Assembly (NCBI GenBank): GCA_964035575.1 | Contig: OZ037889.1 | Location: forward strand, 248,001-312,000 | From: Rhynchopus sp. YZ270_cl-10 | Lineage: Eukaryota > Euglenozoa > Diplonemea > Diplonemida > Diplonemidae | Reading direction: 5' to 3' | DNA: 64,000 bases | Notes under the pieces: generated by a model | Told to the model about the DNA's origin: nothing | Seen by the model: the letters and a program-made list of their open reading frames with translations, nothing else | Database searches by the model: none | Shown here: piece by piece, positions 10,288 through 19,539 of the stretch | Layout: each line of letters opens with the position of its first letter | Position numbering within the stretch: position 1 is the stretch's first letter | Position numbers and translations under genes: made by a program

Positions 10288-11041
10288 CATACAATGCAAC
10301 GAGGCCGAGTCGGCCTCGCCAAGGCCTGAAAATAAATACTCAGGCGTGCCTGAGGCGTACTCGGGATTGGTTACGTTTAAGTACGCCTCAGGCACGCCTG
10401 AGTATATTTATATTCTTACCAGCATTTTGGTCATGAACAAAAAAGTATTTACCCCCAAATTTTGTGGCTTTCGATTCAGAGGTAGCAAAATCTTTCAAAT
10501 GCGGGGTCGCACGATGAAAAATGTGCCTCTGGGCCGAGCGAGTCGAAAAAATGAAAAGGGTTCGCTAAGCTTTGGTGTTGATGATATATATTTTGGTGGT
10601 ACCTTCGGGTATTTCATTGATTCAAGAATCATTGGAAACAAATTTAGGGGGTACTTTTTGACTGGGCCCCTTCGGGGCCCAACTTGATGCAAGACGGAAG
10701 AGGCTCACACAAGGCTGGACCCTCTAACACTAGAGAGATCCCATCGAGATCCCAGAATTTTACACAGGCCTCCTTGATCCACAGACCACAGCTCTATTTT
10801 TAGTACAACTATGGGGTGACCAAAGGACTTTTTTACACATACCCGAGGTATGACTCATCTTCTGCGAAGTCTCTTTTTTGGAGGCAGTTTACTGTAAGCA
10901 GTAACCATGATATTTTTCCACGAAAAATATCTTGCGACCCCGCAATTTTCTCAGCAGGACACCGAAAGTTGATTTCAGCACATTTCAGGGGGCGGAGGAA
11001 ATACATGGCATGCCTTAGAAACGTGATGACCTGTGCATAAT
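10286..11041 (+). repeat. Duplicated segment, copy 1
   Basis: About 755 bp that recurs at 11291-12045 in the same orientation with roughly 95% identity by eye. It contains the inverted repeat 10338-10403 (23-bp arms, about 20-bp loop). Together with the adjoining 9-bp array it makes a tandem duplication of about 1 kb. Confidence 0.9.
10338..10403. repeat. Perfect inverted repeat, 23-bp arms
   Basis: Arms start ACTCAGGCGTGCCTGAGG and are separated by about 20 bp. Copies occur at 11343-11408 (same orientation) and about 12244-12308 (loop inverted). Confidence 0.9.
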
Positions 11042-11046
11042 AATTT

Positions 11047-11290
11047 TACACAGTATACACAGTATACACAGTATACACAGTATACACAGTATACACAGTA
11101 TACACAGTATACACAGTATACACAGTATACACAGTATACACAGTATACACAGTATACACAGTATACACAGTATACACAGTATACACAGTATACACAGTAT
11201 ACACAGTATACACAGTATACACAGTATACACAGTATACACAGTATACACAGTATACACAGTATACACAGTATACACAGTATACACAGTAT
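11047..11290 (+). repeat. 9-bp satellite, second array
   Basis: Same CAGTATACA unit as 10002-10287, about 27 copies. It precedes the second copy of the duplicated segment. Confidence 0.97.
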
Positions 11291-12045
11291 ACCATACAAT
11301 GCAACGAGGCCGAGTCGGCCTCGCCAAGGCCTGAAAATAAATACTCAGGCGTGCCTGAGGCGTACTCGGGATTGGTTACGTTTAAGTACGCCTCAGGCAC
11401 GCCTGAGTATATTTATATTCTTACCAGCATTTTGGTCATGAACAAAAAAGTATTTCGCCCCAAATTTTGTGGCTTTCGATTCAGAGGTAGCAAAATCTTT
11501 TAAATGCGGGGTCGCACGATGAAAAATGTGCCTGTGGGCCGAGCGAGTCGAAAAAATGAAAAGGGTTCGCTAGCTTTGGTGCTGATGATATATATTTTGG
11601 TGGTACATTCGGGTATTTCATTGGTTCAAAAATCATTGGAAACAAATCTCGGGGGTGATTTTCGACTGGGCCCTTCGCGGCCCAACTTGATGCAAGACGG
11701 AAGAGGCTCATACAAGGCTGGATCCTCCAACACTAGAAAGATCCCATCGAGATCCTAAAATCATGCACAGGTCTCCTTCATCCACAGACCACAGCTCTAA
11801 TTTAAATACAACTATGGGGTGACCAAAGGACTTTTTTATACATAACCGAGGTATGACTCATCTTCTGCGAAGCCTCTTTTTAGGAGACAGTTTACTGTAG
11901 GCAGTAACCATGATATTTTTCCACTAAAAATATCTTGCGACCCCGCAATTTTCTCAGCAGGACACCGAAAGTTGATTTCAGCACATTTCAGGGGGTGGGG
12001 AAAATACATGGCATGCCTTAGAAACGTGATGACCTGTGCGTAATA
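11291..12045 (+). repeat. Duplicated segment, copy 2
   Basis: Second copy of 10286-11041, with scattered substitutions and 1-bp indels. The divergence shows that the duplication predates the present homogeneity of the two satellite arrays. Confidence 0.9.
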
Positions 12046-12049
12046 ATTT

Positions 12050-12240
12050 TATATATCAGCAGAAATATGAAACCGAGTATACTTTCCCCTGATTTTGGTA
12101 CAAACTTAAAGTCACGCATTTTTTGCTAAAAAAATTGTCCGACCCCGGAATTTTTTCAGATCGCTCCGGAAATTCATCAGAGGCCCATTTTGCGGGGAAA
12201 AACCCACACCAGGCGCCTGAAACGCAAGTATGCGTTGATA
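12050..12240. repeat. Fragment related to element H of the kinesin intron
   Basis: Begins with TATATCAGC, resembling the terminal repeat of element H (41967-45329). Around 12140-12175 it shares the GACCCCGGAATTTTTTCAGA block with the reverse complement of about 45200-45240. This links the two repeat complexes. Confidence 0.55.
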
Positions 12241-12405
12241 TATACTCAGGCGTGCCTGAGGCGTACTTAAACGTAACTAATCCCGAGTACGCCTCAGGCA
12301 CGCCTCAGTGACGCCTCAGGCACGCCTCAGATATATTTTCCAGATATGAGTATTTTCAGGCGTACCCGGCCTCGTTGCATTGTATGGTATACACAGGGGA
12401 TTGGG

Positions 12406-13066
12406 AGTACAGTACAGTACAGTACACACAGTACAGTACAGTACACACAGTACAGTACAGTACAGTACAGTACACACAGTACAGTACAGTACAGTACAGT
12501 ACAGTACAGTACAGTACAGTACAGTACAGTACAGTACAGTACAGTACAGTACAGTACAGTACAGTACAGTACAGTACAGTACAGTACAGTACAGTACAGT
12601 ACAGTACAGTACAGTACAGTACAGTACAGTACAGTACAGTACAGTACAGTACAGTACAGTACAGTACAGTACAGTACAGTACAGTACAGTACAGTACAGT
12701 ACAGTACAGTACAGTACAGTACAGTACAGTACAGTACAGTACAGTACAGTACAGTACAGTACAGTACAGTACAGTACAGTACAGTACAGTACAGTACAGT
12801 ACAGTACAGTACAGTACAGTACAGTACAGTACAGTACAGTACAGTACAGTACAGTACAGTACAGTACAGTACAGTACAGTACAGTACAGTACAGTACAGT
12901 ACAGTACAGTACAGTACAGTACAGTACAGTACAGTACAGTACAGTACAGTACAGTACAGTACAGTACAGTACAGTACAGTACAGTACAGTACAGTACAGT
13001 ACAGTACAGTACAGTACAGTACAGTACAGTACAGTACAGTACAGTACAGTACAGTACAGTACAGTA
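12406..13066 (+). repeat. 5-bp satellite, unit CAGTA
   Basis: About 130 copies of CAGTA over 660 bp, with a few ACACAGTA variants in the first 75 bp and perfect after that. Encodes only STVQY / YCTVL shadow repeats. Confidence 0.97.
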
Positions 13067-13662
13067 AAAGGGCCGCCCGCCGCAGGCGGATACTTTTATA
13101 TGCCGTGCACTTTTCCAAGTGGTCTGAAGAGTGATCTGACCACATTGTCCCAGTATAACATACACCCAATAAATCCATTGCAGAAGGAATATTTCACGTT
13201 TGACCACCACAGAATACAGGTTGCCAGCCACCACTAAAGTACAAAAAAACCCCTCAGAGGTAGCGCCAGTCTAGCGTGGGTCCCACAGAAATGAAGTACA
13301 GATGCATTTTGCAACGGGTGTGTGTGCGCCTCAACCGCTTCAAAGTACCCTTGTTTGTACCTGAAAATGACAACGTATCCTGTACCTAAGTGCAGTAAAG
13401 CCTTCCTTGCGTCCTCCTTCGTGGTTTTGGGTGTTCGCATGCGAGAATCATTATCGCATCCTCGCCTGTAATTCTCGCATCACGGAGGATTTAGCGTTAC
13501 GTGACCACGGAGCATCGTGCGAGAATTGTGTAAGAATTTTTCGCCAGACCAAAAATAGTCCGAGAATGCGACTCACATCGAGTTTATGACTACATCGGCC
13601 AAAATTCGTCCAAAACTCGCCCAAATTTTCAGATCCTGTGTGTATCTATTGTATATATATTA

Positions 13663-13715
13663 TAGTGCATCTTGTCCCCGGGATCCCCGCAGGATCCCGG
13701 GGACAAGATGCACTA
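13663..13715. repeat. Perfect inverted repeat, 24-bp arms and 5-nt loop
   Basis: Arms begin TAGTGCATCTTGTCCCCGGG; the loop is CCGCA. GC-rich and cruciform-prone, inside the AT-rich end of the composite element. Confidence 0.95.
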
Positions 13716-13859
13716 CAATATGGAGGACCACAAAGGCATGGGTAGTGGCTATATTCGCTGTACAACAACGTACTCGCCATGCCGGTTAATAGTATACCTG
13801 CAGGCAAATCAAATTTCACTCATATTTTCGCAGGTGCACTTTTCCCAAGGTAAAATCCC

Positions 13860-14110
13860 TACCGACCCTCCCCCGTGAAATTGCCCCCCTCCAAAAACCG
13901 GTATTTTGCCCCGACGGACAATTTCAAGGGAGTCGCGGGGACAACCTTTGCTCTCCCTTCTTCACATCAAAACGGCCACCCCCCTACAGTACGAGAAATT
14001 GTCCCCCCTTTTTGCCGTGCGTGATATTGTCCCCCCCTCACTTTTTCCCCCAGGGGGGACAATTTCAAGGGGGTCGGAGGGGGGGACAAGTTCACGGGGG
14101 AGGGTCGGTA
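13860..14110. repeat. Small inverted-repeat module
   Basis: A 20-bp sequence starting TACCGACCCTCCCCCG at 13860 is repeated exactly, inverted, at 14091-14110. Between them lie several GGGGGACAA / TTGTCCCCC motifs in both orientations. Confidence 0.75.
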
Positions 14111-14182
14111 CCAAAAAAAACTCGCCCTCCAAAAATGGGCGAGTTTTTTCTACTCGCCCGCACAGTATGCCTGGGGTAAGTG

Positions 14183-14293
14183 CACTCTTGGTAAGCTCTT
14201 TTTAAGCCCTTAAATTAAGCCCTTAATTTCTTACTAAGCCCTTAGAAAGCTCTTAGTAAGAAACTAAGCCCTTAAATTAAGCCCTTAATTTTA
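14183..14293 (-). repeat. Right terminal inverted repeat of the 4.5-kb repeat complex
   Basis: Inverted partner of 9834-9944. Outside it, to about 14340, further AAGGGCTTA units continue. Confidence 0.8.
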
Positions 14294-14424
14294 GCTGATC
14301 CCAAAATTAAGGGCTTAAAAAATTAAGAGGTGGAGCTCAAATCCCTTAGTAAGGGCTTATGGATGCCGTGTATAAAAGGAAATAAAAAGGGGGGTTTTAC
14401 ATTGTGTTTTAAAAAATTGATCTG

Positions 14425-14625
14425 GATTGGAGGGGGGTTGGAGGGGGGTTGGAGGGGGGTTGGAGGGGGGTTGGAGGGGGGTTGGAGGGGGGTTGGAGGG
14501 GGATTGGAGGGGGGTTGGAGGGGGGTTGGAGGGGGGTTGGAGGGGGGTTGGAGGGGGGTTGGAGGGGGGTTGGAGGGGGGTTGGAGGGGGGTTGGAGGGG
14601 GGTTGGAGGGGGATTGGAGGGGGAG
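14425..14625 (+). repeat. G-rich 11-bp satellite, unit GGTTGGAGGGG
   Basis: About 18 copies with a few single-base variants. Every unit supplies runs of two and four to six G on the plus strand, so the array has strong G-quadruplex potential. On the minus strand it reads as a PPSNPPPTPLQ shadow ORF. Confidence 0.95.
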
Positions 14626-15409
14626 AGGGAAATATGATAATGGTGCTGACAAGAACTCCATTTTGCGGAGTTCTTAAGGAATTCGTTTTTTTCGCGAAAA
14701 CCGTGTTAGGGAAGGGCCCCGCCAACACTCCATTTTTTTTTCTTAGAGCTTTCCTTTTGGAGGACCTGTGCATTGCTCCGTTCCCTGAATGGTAAAAGAA
14801 GGGGGTAAAAAAAAAAAAAAAACTCGCCTCCGACCCAAATCGCTTCACAAATGATAAGCGTGCACAACTGCTACGTATATCATTGAAATAACTACTGTCC
14901 CCCCCTTTTTTTTCATGTTTACAATACGTAGGGGGAGTGGGAGTGGAGGGGGAGAAGGGCAGGGGAGGTAGGGGGGAGGTTTTTTTTTTAGGAAAGAGCC
15001 AGCTTTGGATCTGGTGCTTTCGTAGGTGGGGGTGATCACTGACAAAAAAACCACTATGTCAAAAAAAGGGTTGAAGATAGGGGGGGTTTTTTCTGTACAA
15101 ACACAAAGATACTGTTGTGGAGCTTGGGGGGCATTCTGTGACAGGGTCACATAATAAGCTGGACACATTTTAAAACCCACTTTAAAAACTAACAAAAAGG
15201 GGGGTGGGGGTGCGAGAGAAGAGGAAAAAAAAACTGTTTCTGCAAAGAAATTAGTTTTAAAAACTTTCGAATCAAAAGAAGAGAAAGTACAAAAGGTGCC
15301 CTATACAGATAGCATCCTTCACTGTAACCTACCGGAGTAGGCGTGGCACTGACTACGCGGTAGTTATCGGTAGCCGCGCCACTGGTACATCCTTTCCATG
15401 CAAAGAAAA

Positions 15410-15484
15410 GTGAAGTTGATAGTGCAAAAACGCCTCTGGGACGCAGGCACTGACACTCCGTGGGGTTATCGAACCCTGGAGTGT
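15410..15484 (-). repeat. Dispersed repeat family S1 (representative)
   Basis: Core on the plus strand: GAAGTTGATAGTGCAAAA, then CGCCTCTGGGACGCAGGCAC, then TGACACTCCG and GGGTTATCGAACCC. Other copies start near 22237, 27154, 36768, 37228, 51119 and 61722, all in the same orientation. Read on the gene strand, a copy contains GGTTCGATAACCC, which resembles a tRNA T-arm / B-box, and typically ends in a T-run. That suggests a tRNA-derived, Pol III-type SINE, but no full tRNA fold was confirmed. Confidence 0.65.
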
Positions 15485-15569
15485 TTAGAAAAAAACACAC
15501 AAACCTCTCATGTACCAGCGAAGGCCGAAAGGTTTGAGGGCATATACTTAAAAAAAGGAAACTTTGTAA

Positions 15570-15640
15570 AAATGAATGTGCCTCTCGTGCAACACATACA
15601 CATCTTTACCACTATTGTTATCGCGCTGGAACACGCTGGG
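15570..15640 (-). repeat. Dispersed repeat family S4 (representative)
   Basis: Core on the plus strand: ATGAATGTGCCTCTCGTGCA, then TACA and, in long copies, GCTGGAACAC. The 5353-5420 copy matches along the full length. Shorter copies lie near 18327, 55158 and 61172. All have the same orientation and follow an A-run on the plus strand. Confidence 0.6.
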
Positions 15641-16434
15641 GTTTTGAAAAGAAAACCAAAAAAAAAAAAAGCGGGGTCTGTCAAATTTGGTGTTTTTTGT
15701 TTTAATTGAAACCCCTGAAGGTAGTGTAGATGCTTTCTCCCCAAAAGTACCATTTTTTCTCCATTGTCATCTGATGAGGCATTATTTCCTCCCGCAAGAA
15801 CCTTCTCTCGTCAGAGAATAAAAACACCATTGATGCCATCTGGGTTAAAAACTGATACCTTTTTTTAGGGAAAGACAGAGAGCATTACCCACCATGACCC
15901 TTCGTTGCGAACGCACAACTAAACCATTTTTTTTTTATTTTGAATTGAGTAGGTGAGGTGCAGTGACAATGGAATGAAATAGAGAGATATCACTGAAAAA
16001 TACCCCCAAAAAAACTACGACTTGAAATACAAAAAGCCCTCGCGGACAGTGTATCATGGTGCATGACCGGTGCACCGTAGGTAGCCCTTTCTTTGGCCGT
16101 TTCCAAAAAAAAAATATTACATCTTGAAGAATCTTCATGAAAAAAAAAAGGGGGGGGGACGAAAATCGGCAAAAAAAAAATACACACTACAATTTGTCCA
16201 CCCCACTTCCCTTTTTTTTCCTCCCAGAATACAGAGCTTGCATTTTTTGCGCATAATCACAGCATACAAAAAGAGGGGAAAAAAGGGTCGCACAAAAAAA
16301 GCGCGTGACAACAACAAAACAAGCATCTGCATCAGGGATAAAAAAAACAAAAACAAACGTTTATTACAATAAATCTCCCCTTCCCCCCTTTCTTATTCGT
16401 TTAAAACTTCCCTAATTTTCTCAAAACCCAATAC

Positions 16435-18040
16435 TTATGAGAAGCTGGAGCCTCTGTGGAAGGGTGAGTTGGGGCCGAGGTGACGGCGGAGGACAGCAGA
16501 TGAGACGAGGCCGGACTTGTTACGGCTTGCAGGGGAGGAGACACGGTGCACACGTGGCGACTCGTACGACTGGCTTGTACGCGACGGAGACTGTGCAAAG
16601 TTCACAGGCGACACTGGTGGGGTCGCACCGTTGCCGTACCCCTGCTGGCTGGGTGCCTCCCACGCCTGAGACGTCTGCGACCTCCCATAGCTTCGTGGGG
16701 TGAACGCACGCGGTGACAGATTCCCTCCCTCGGAGATGCCCCAGGATGCCTGGTTGGTTGGGTGTTGATGTATGCCCGAAGGCTTATAGATGGAGGCTTC
16801 TTTTATGAAATGACATACCCAATCGTCCGTGCGTGGTGTCTGTGCTGCAACGGAGCGAACCGGCCAGTGCTCGCTGTTGACGCTGTGCGAGGCGTGGCTG
16901 GGCATGCGGATGACCTCAGGTGAGATGATGCGTGTCGGGCCTTCGTCCTTGTGGAGCAGGGCGCCGCCGTTCTGGAGGCGTTCGCGGAGCTCGCGGTTCT
17001 CTGTCTCAAGCGTCTCGACCTCGCCACGCTGGCGCTCGGCAGACGTGCGCCACTTGCCTAGCTGTGTCTCCAGCTCCTTCACACGCCCATCAATGTCCAG
17101 CGCCTGCAGCTTGCGCTCCAACGCCTGCACCGTCTGGTCCGCTGTCGTGATCAGCGTGCTCAGGTCCCCCAACGTTGTCTTCAGTCCATCCCCATTCTGC
17201 GAGATCGACTGCTGTCTCGAGCTTGGGCTCGGCGAGCGGCGTCTCAACCCTCTCGTCCCTGAAGCAAGATCCACCTCACTGCCAAGGCCGTGAAGGCACT
17301 GCACCACAGATGCGAGCTGTAGCAAGATCAAGAGGTAACGTTTCAAAGAGGAAAATGCATGCCTCTACCGTAGATAGCAAAAGAAAAGGCGTTGGCATGA
17401 TGCGCCTCTCGCTTGGTGAGTTTTAAAACAATCCAAAAAAAGAAAAGAAAACAATGTTGTACCTGAGAATGCGCCCACGCAGCAGCGGCTGTGGCTGAGG
17501 TAAGCTGCTTCTCCTTGTAGGAGATGGACTGCTGGAGGTGGTTGTTCGCACGGAAGAGGTCGTCGATTTGTGACTGTAGAGGAGAATGCATTTAAAAGAG
17601 GGAAAAGAATATCCCCTTTGATAGATTCGAACACAGGGAAGCGAATAAAGCGTCAATAATACACACAAAATGCCATATGTGATTTTCCCCAAAAAAATCG
17701 TAAGAAAGGCACTTCGGGTCCTTCTAGGGTATGTTCCCACAACAACAAAAAAAAATCCTCCGAATACCTGAAGATGTGCAGTCTCGTTGTGGTTGTGGCT
17801 CAGTTTGCTTGATGTCCGTCTCCCCCCCTTCGTGGCCGGTGCACCCTGCAACTTTCTGTTTTCCACTTTGTAGAGGTTCACCGCAGCACGGAGCTCCTCG
17901 ATCTCGGCGTCCTTGTCTGATTCGTCCCCGCCATTCGAAAGCAGGTGTTCCAACTCTTCAACACGGTCGCGAAGCTCGTCCTCGTTCATGTGCTGGAGAC
18001 CCATTTCTTTTTGCTGCAAAGTAGAAAATAGAAACGACAT
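16435..18040 (-). CDS. Coiled-coil protein, about 421 aa, three exons
   Basis: Exon 1 18040-17768 (or from Met at 18004), exon 2 17573-17463 (37 codons, SQIDDLFRANNHLQQSISYK...), exon 3 17316-16435. Introns are 194 bp (GTATTC...CAG) and 146 bp (GTACAA...CAG), both phase 0. The N-terminal half is acidic coiled coil (MNEDELRDRVEELEHLLSN, EIEELRAAVNLYKVENRKL). A second coil follows (LERKLQALDIDGRVKELETQ, EVETLETENRELRERLQ). The last 150 residues are Ser/Pro/Gln-rich and probably disordered. The hydrophobic start of the long ORF reaching 17346 (MKRYLLILLQ) is intron sequence and not a signal peptide. Family not recognised. Confidence 0.75.
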
Positions 18041-18641
18041 TTTTATATAGTGTGAAATCACACAGAAATGGAAATAGGAGAGAGAGGGGGAAATGCTTTC
18101 TTTTTGGCGCCATTTTTTGATACTTTTTTTTTGTCCCACGATAAGGCTAAGATAATGTCCCCTTAAGAGGGGGGTCGAAATGCAGTGACCCCCCTGGGAT
18201 TTCAATTTTTTCTTTTAAATGACCCTTGTTTACGAGTATTGCTCTGTAAAAAAAGATTGAAAAAAAAAATAGTTTGTGCTTATATGCCTTGAAAATGCTT
18301 GGGGGATGATGCAGCGTCAAAAAAATTGTAAGATGGATGTGCCTTTCGTGCACACATCTACAAAAACACACACACACACACAGACACATTTGTTGGTAGA
18401 TAGAAAAAAAAAAGGGCTAGAAACGCTGCGGGATGCATCAGCATCCTAAAAAAGGGGGTGTTTTTGTTGTGTCGACAATCACCTGCTAATGCAAGCTCAG
18501 TTATTTTATTTTTTAAATCGATCAGCATCGTCTTCAGAAACAAAGAGACCTTTTTTCTTACACAAAAAAAACGCTACGTTTTTTGACAGTGTTTTTCGTT
18601 GCATATATCGACTGATGACCAGAGATTAAAAAAAAAAATTG
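18041..18641. other. Spacer between PAM16 and coiled-coil gene
   Basis: Contains an S4 copy near 18327 and an S6-like CGACAATCACCT at about 18474. A short minus-strand ORF (MLIDLKNKITELALA) ends at a GT, but its phase does not fit the next exon, so I do not add it to the gene. Confidence 0.5.
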
Positions 18642-19004
18642 CTATGCTTTGTTCGCACTGTTACGGATGTGTTGGTACGCAGCAAGCACTTTGCCTTGAA
18701 GGTACGCGCTTCCCCCGGGGCCATCTGCCTCTGGCGCATTGTCTTCAAAGTATTTTTTGTAGTTCTCCTCGGCGCGCGCCAGCTCCTTGTCGGAGAGCTT
18801 CTTCACGTTCTTCGCCTCCACGTTGAGAATCTCCAGAGCCTCCTTCGTTGTCATCTGAGTTGCCGCAGCCTCACGACCACCCACAATACCCGCCGCCCTG
18901 TTCTCCTTGGCAGCACTGTGGTACGCCTCTACAGCAGCCCTCGTGATCACAGAACCAAACAAACTCCACACCTGCCCTAGAACCCGGAGAATAGGTAAAC
19001 CCAT
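18642..19004 (-). CDS. PAM16: Mitochondrial import motor J-like subunit PAM16/TIM16
   Basis: Complete single-exon ORF of 120 aa, the usual size for the family. Residues 1-40 form the N-terminal hydrophobic/amphipathic segment (PILRVLGQVWSLFGSVITRA). Residues about 52-115 are the degenerate J domain: TTKEALEILNVEAKNV, NYKKYFEDNAPEADG and GGSAYLQGKVLAAYQHI, equivalent to the family signature GGSFYLQSKV. The J-domain HPD is absent, as expected for PAM16. The protein pairs with PAM18 on the matrix side of the TIM23 translocase and restrains Hsp70 ATPase stimulation. Confidence 0.93.
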   Translation of the reverse strand: MGLPILRVLGQVWSLFGSVITRAAVEAYHSAAKENRAAGIVGGREAAATQMTTKEALEILNVEAKNVKKLSDKELARAEENYKKYFEDNAPEADGPGGSAYLQGKVLAAYQHIRNSANKA

Positions 19005-19539
19005 TGTATTCTTCCCTCCCCCAAACCCCTGGGTTGAGTTTTTCTGTTTTGTGGTGGATTTTCTTTTGCTTTTTTGTGAATTTTAAACCCAAAAAAGGGG
19101 AGAACAAAAGCTCCACAAAAATGAGGCTGAAAACGATATTTTTTCTCCATTCTTTTGTTGTTAAAGTTATCTCTTCTAGTCCCTCCCTCCCTTCCCCCCC
19201 TTCCCCCCCACCTCTTCTCTCTCCCATTTTTTGATAAATTGTTGGAAAGTGTAGTTGCCTCGGTTTGTGTTGTGCAATCTCTTTTCAACTTACCTTCCTT
19301 CACCCCCCCTGTAAGGGCAACCGTAGGTGAAGTAAGGTATAGTATTGAAATCGATGTGGGGGGAGATGGTGCTGGATGAAGAGGACAGCCCCCCTTCTTG
19401 AACGTTTCAGATGCTGGCGTCCCAGTGGGTCTGGCAGCGTACGAAGAGCGTTAGCATACCTGCAGAAGAGCAGATTATTTCTACAGGATGGAGTTCCACA
19501 TCACACCCCGTTTTTTTTCCGATAGCAATTACTTGTTTT
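19005..19539. other. Spacer upstream of PAM16
   Basis: No gene. Long T- and C-rich tracts, and an S5-like stretch (ATTGTTGGAAAGTGTAGTTG) near 19240. Confidence 0.5.

Larger units (their letters stand above)
9760..14340. mobile_element. Foldback-like composite element (no intact ORF)
   Basis: The 111-bp inverted repeats at 9834-9944 and 14183-14293 bound a 4.2-kb interior with no protein-like ORF. The interior has a tandem pair of satellite-plus-unique segments (10002-11041 and 11047-12045), an inverted partial copy of the same segment at 12240-12395, a long pentanucleotide array, a 53-bp cruciform and a further inverted pair at 13860/14091. Long segmented inverted repeats around satellite DNA recall Foldback elements, but no target duplication was identified, so the classification is an inference. 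Confidence 0.55.
14626..16434. other. Spacer with dispersed repeats
   Basis: No gene seen. A/T homopolymers alternate with short dispersed repeats: S7 at about 15270-15330, S1 at 15410-15484, S4 at 15570-15640 and S3 at about 16020-16090. Confidence 0.6.

Noticed and set aside
9922-11503. Long ORFs of YTQ, IHS, VYT or CIL repeats
   Set aside because: They are translations of the 9-bp satellite in every frame and both strands, with no independent coding signal.
10338-12308. CRISPR-like array of palindromic repeats
   Set aside because: Only three palindromes, about 1 kb apart, in a eukaryotic sequence with satellites; no regular spacers and no cas genes.
12327-13237. ORFs of 230-292 codons of STVQY / YCTVL repeats
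   Set aside because: Shadows of the CAGTA pentanucleotide array, open in all frames because the unit contains no stop.
14323-14848. Proline-rich ORFs (PPSNPPPTPLQ)
   Set aside because: Translation of the 11-bp G-rich satellite.
15410-15484. S1 repeat as a functional tRNA gene
   Set aside because: A T-arm-like sequence is present, but the acceptor and D arms cannot be folded convincingly and the copies vary. I treat it as a tRNA-like repeat.
17317-17346. Signal-peptide-like start MKRYLLILLQ of the coiled-coil ORF
   Set aside because: It lies in the intron; the preceding exon joins in phase at CTC GCA after CAG at 17317.
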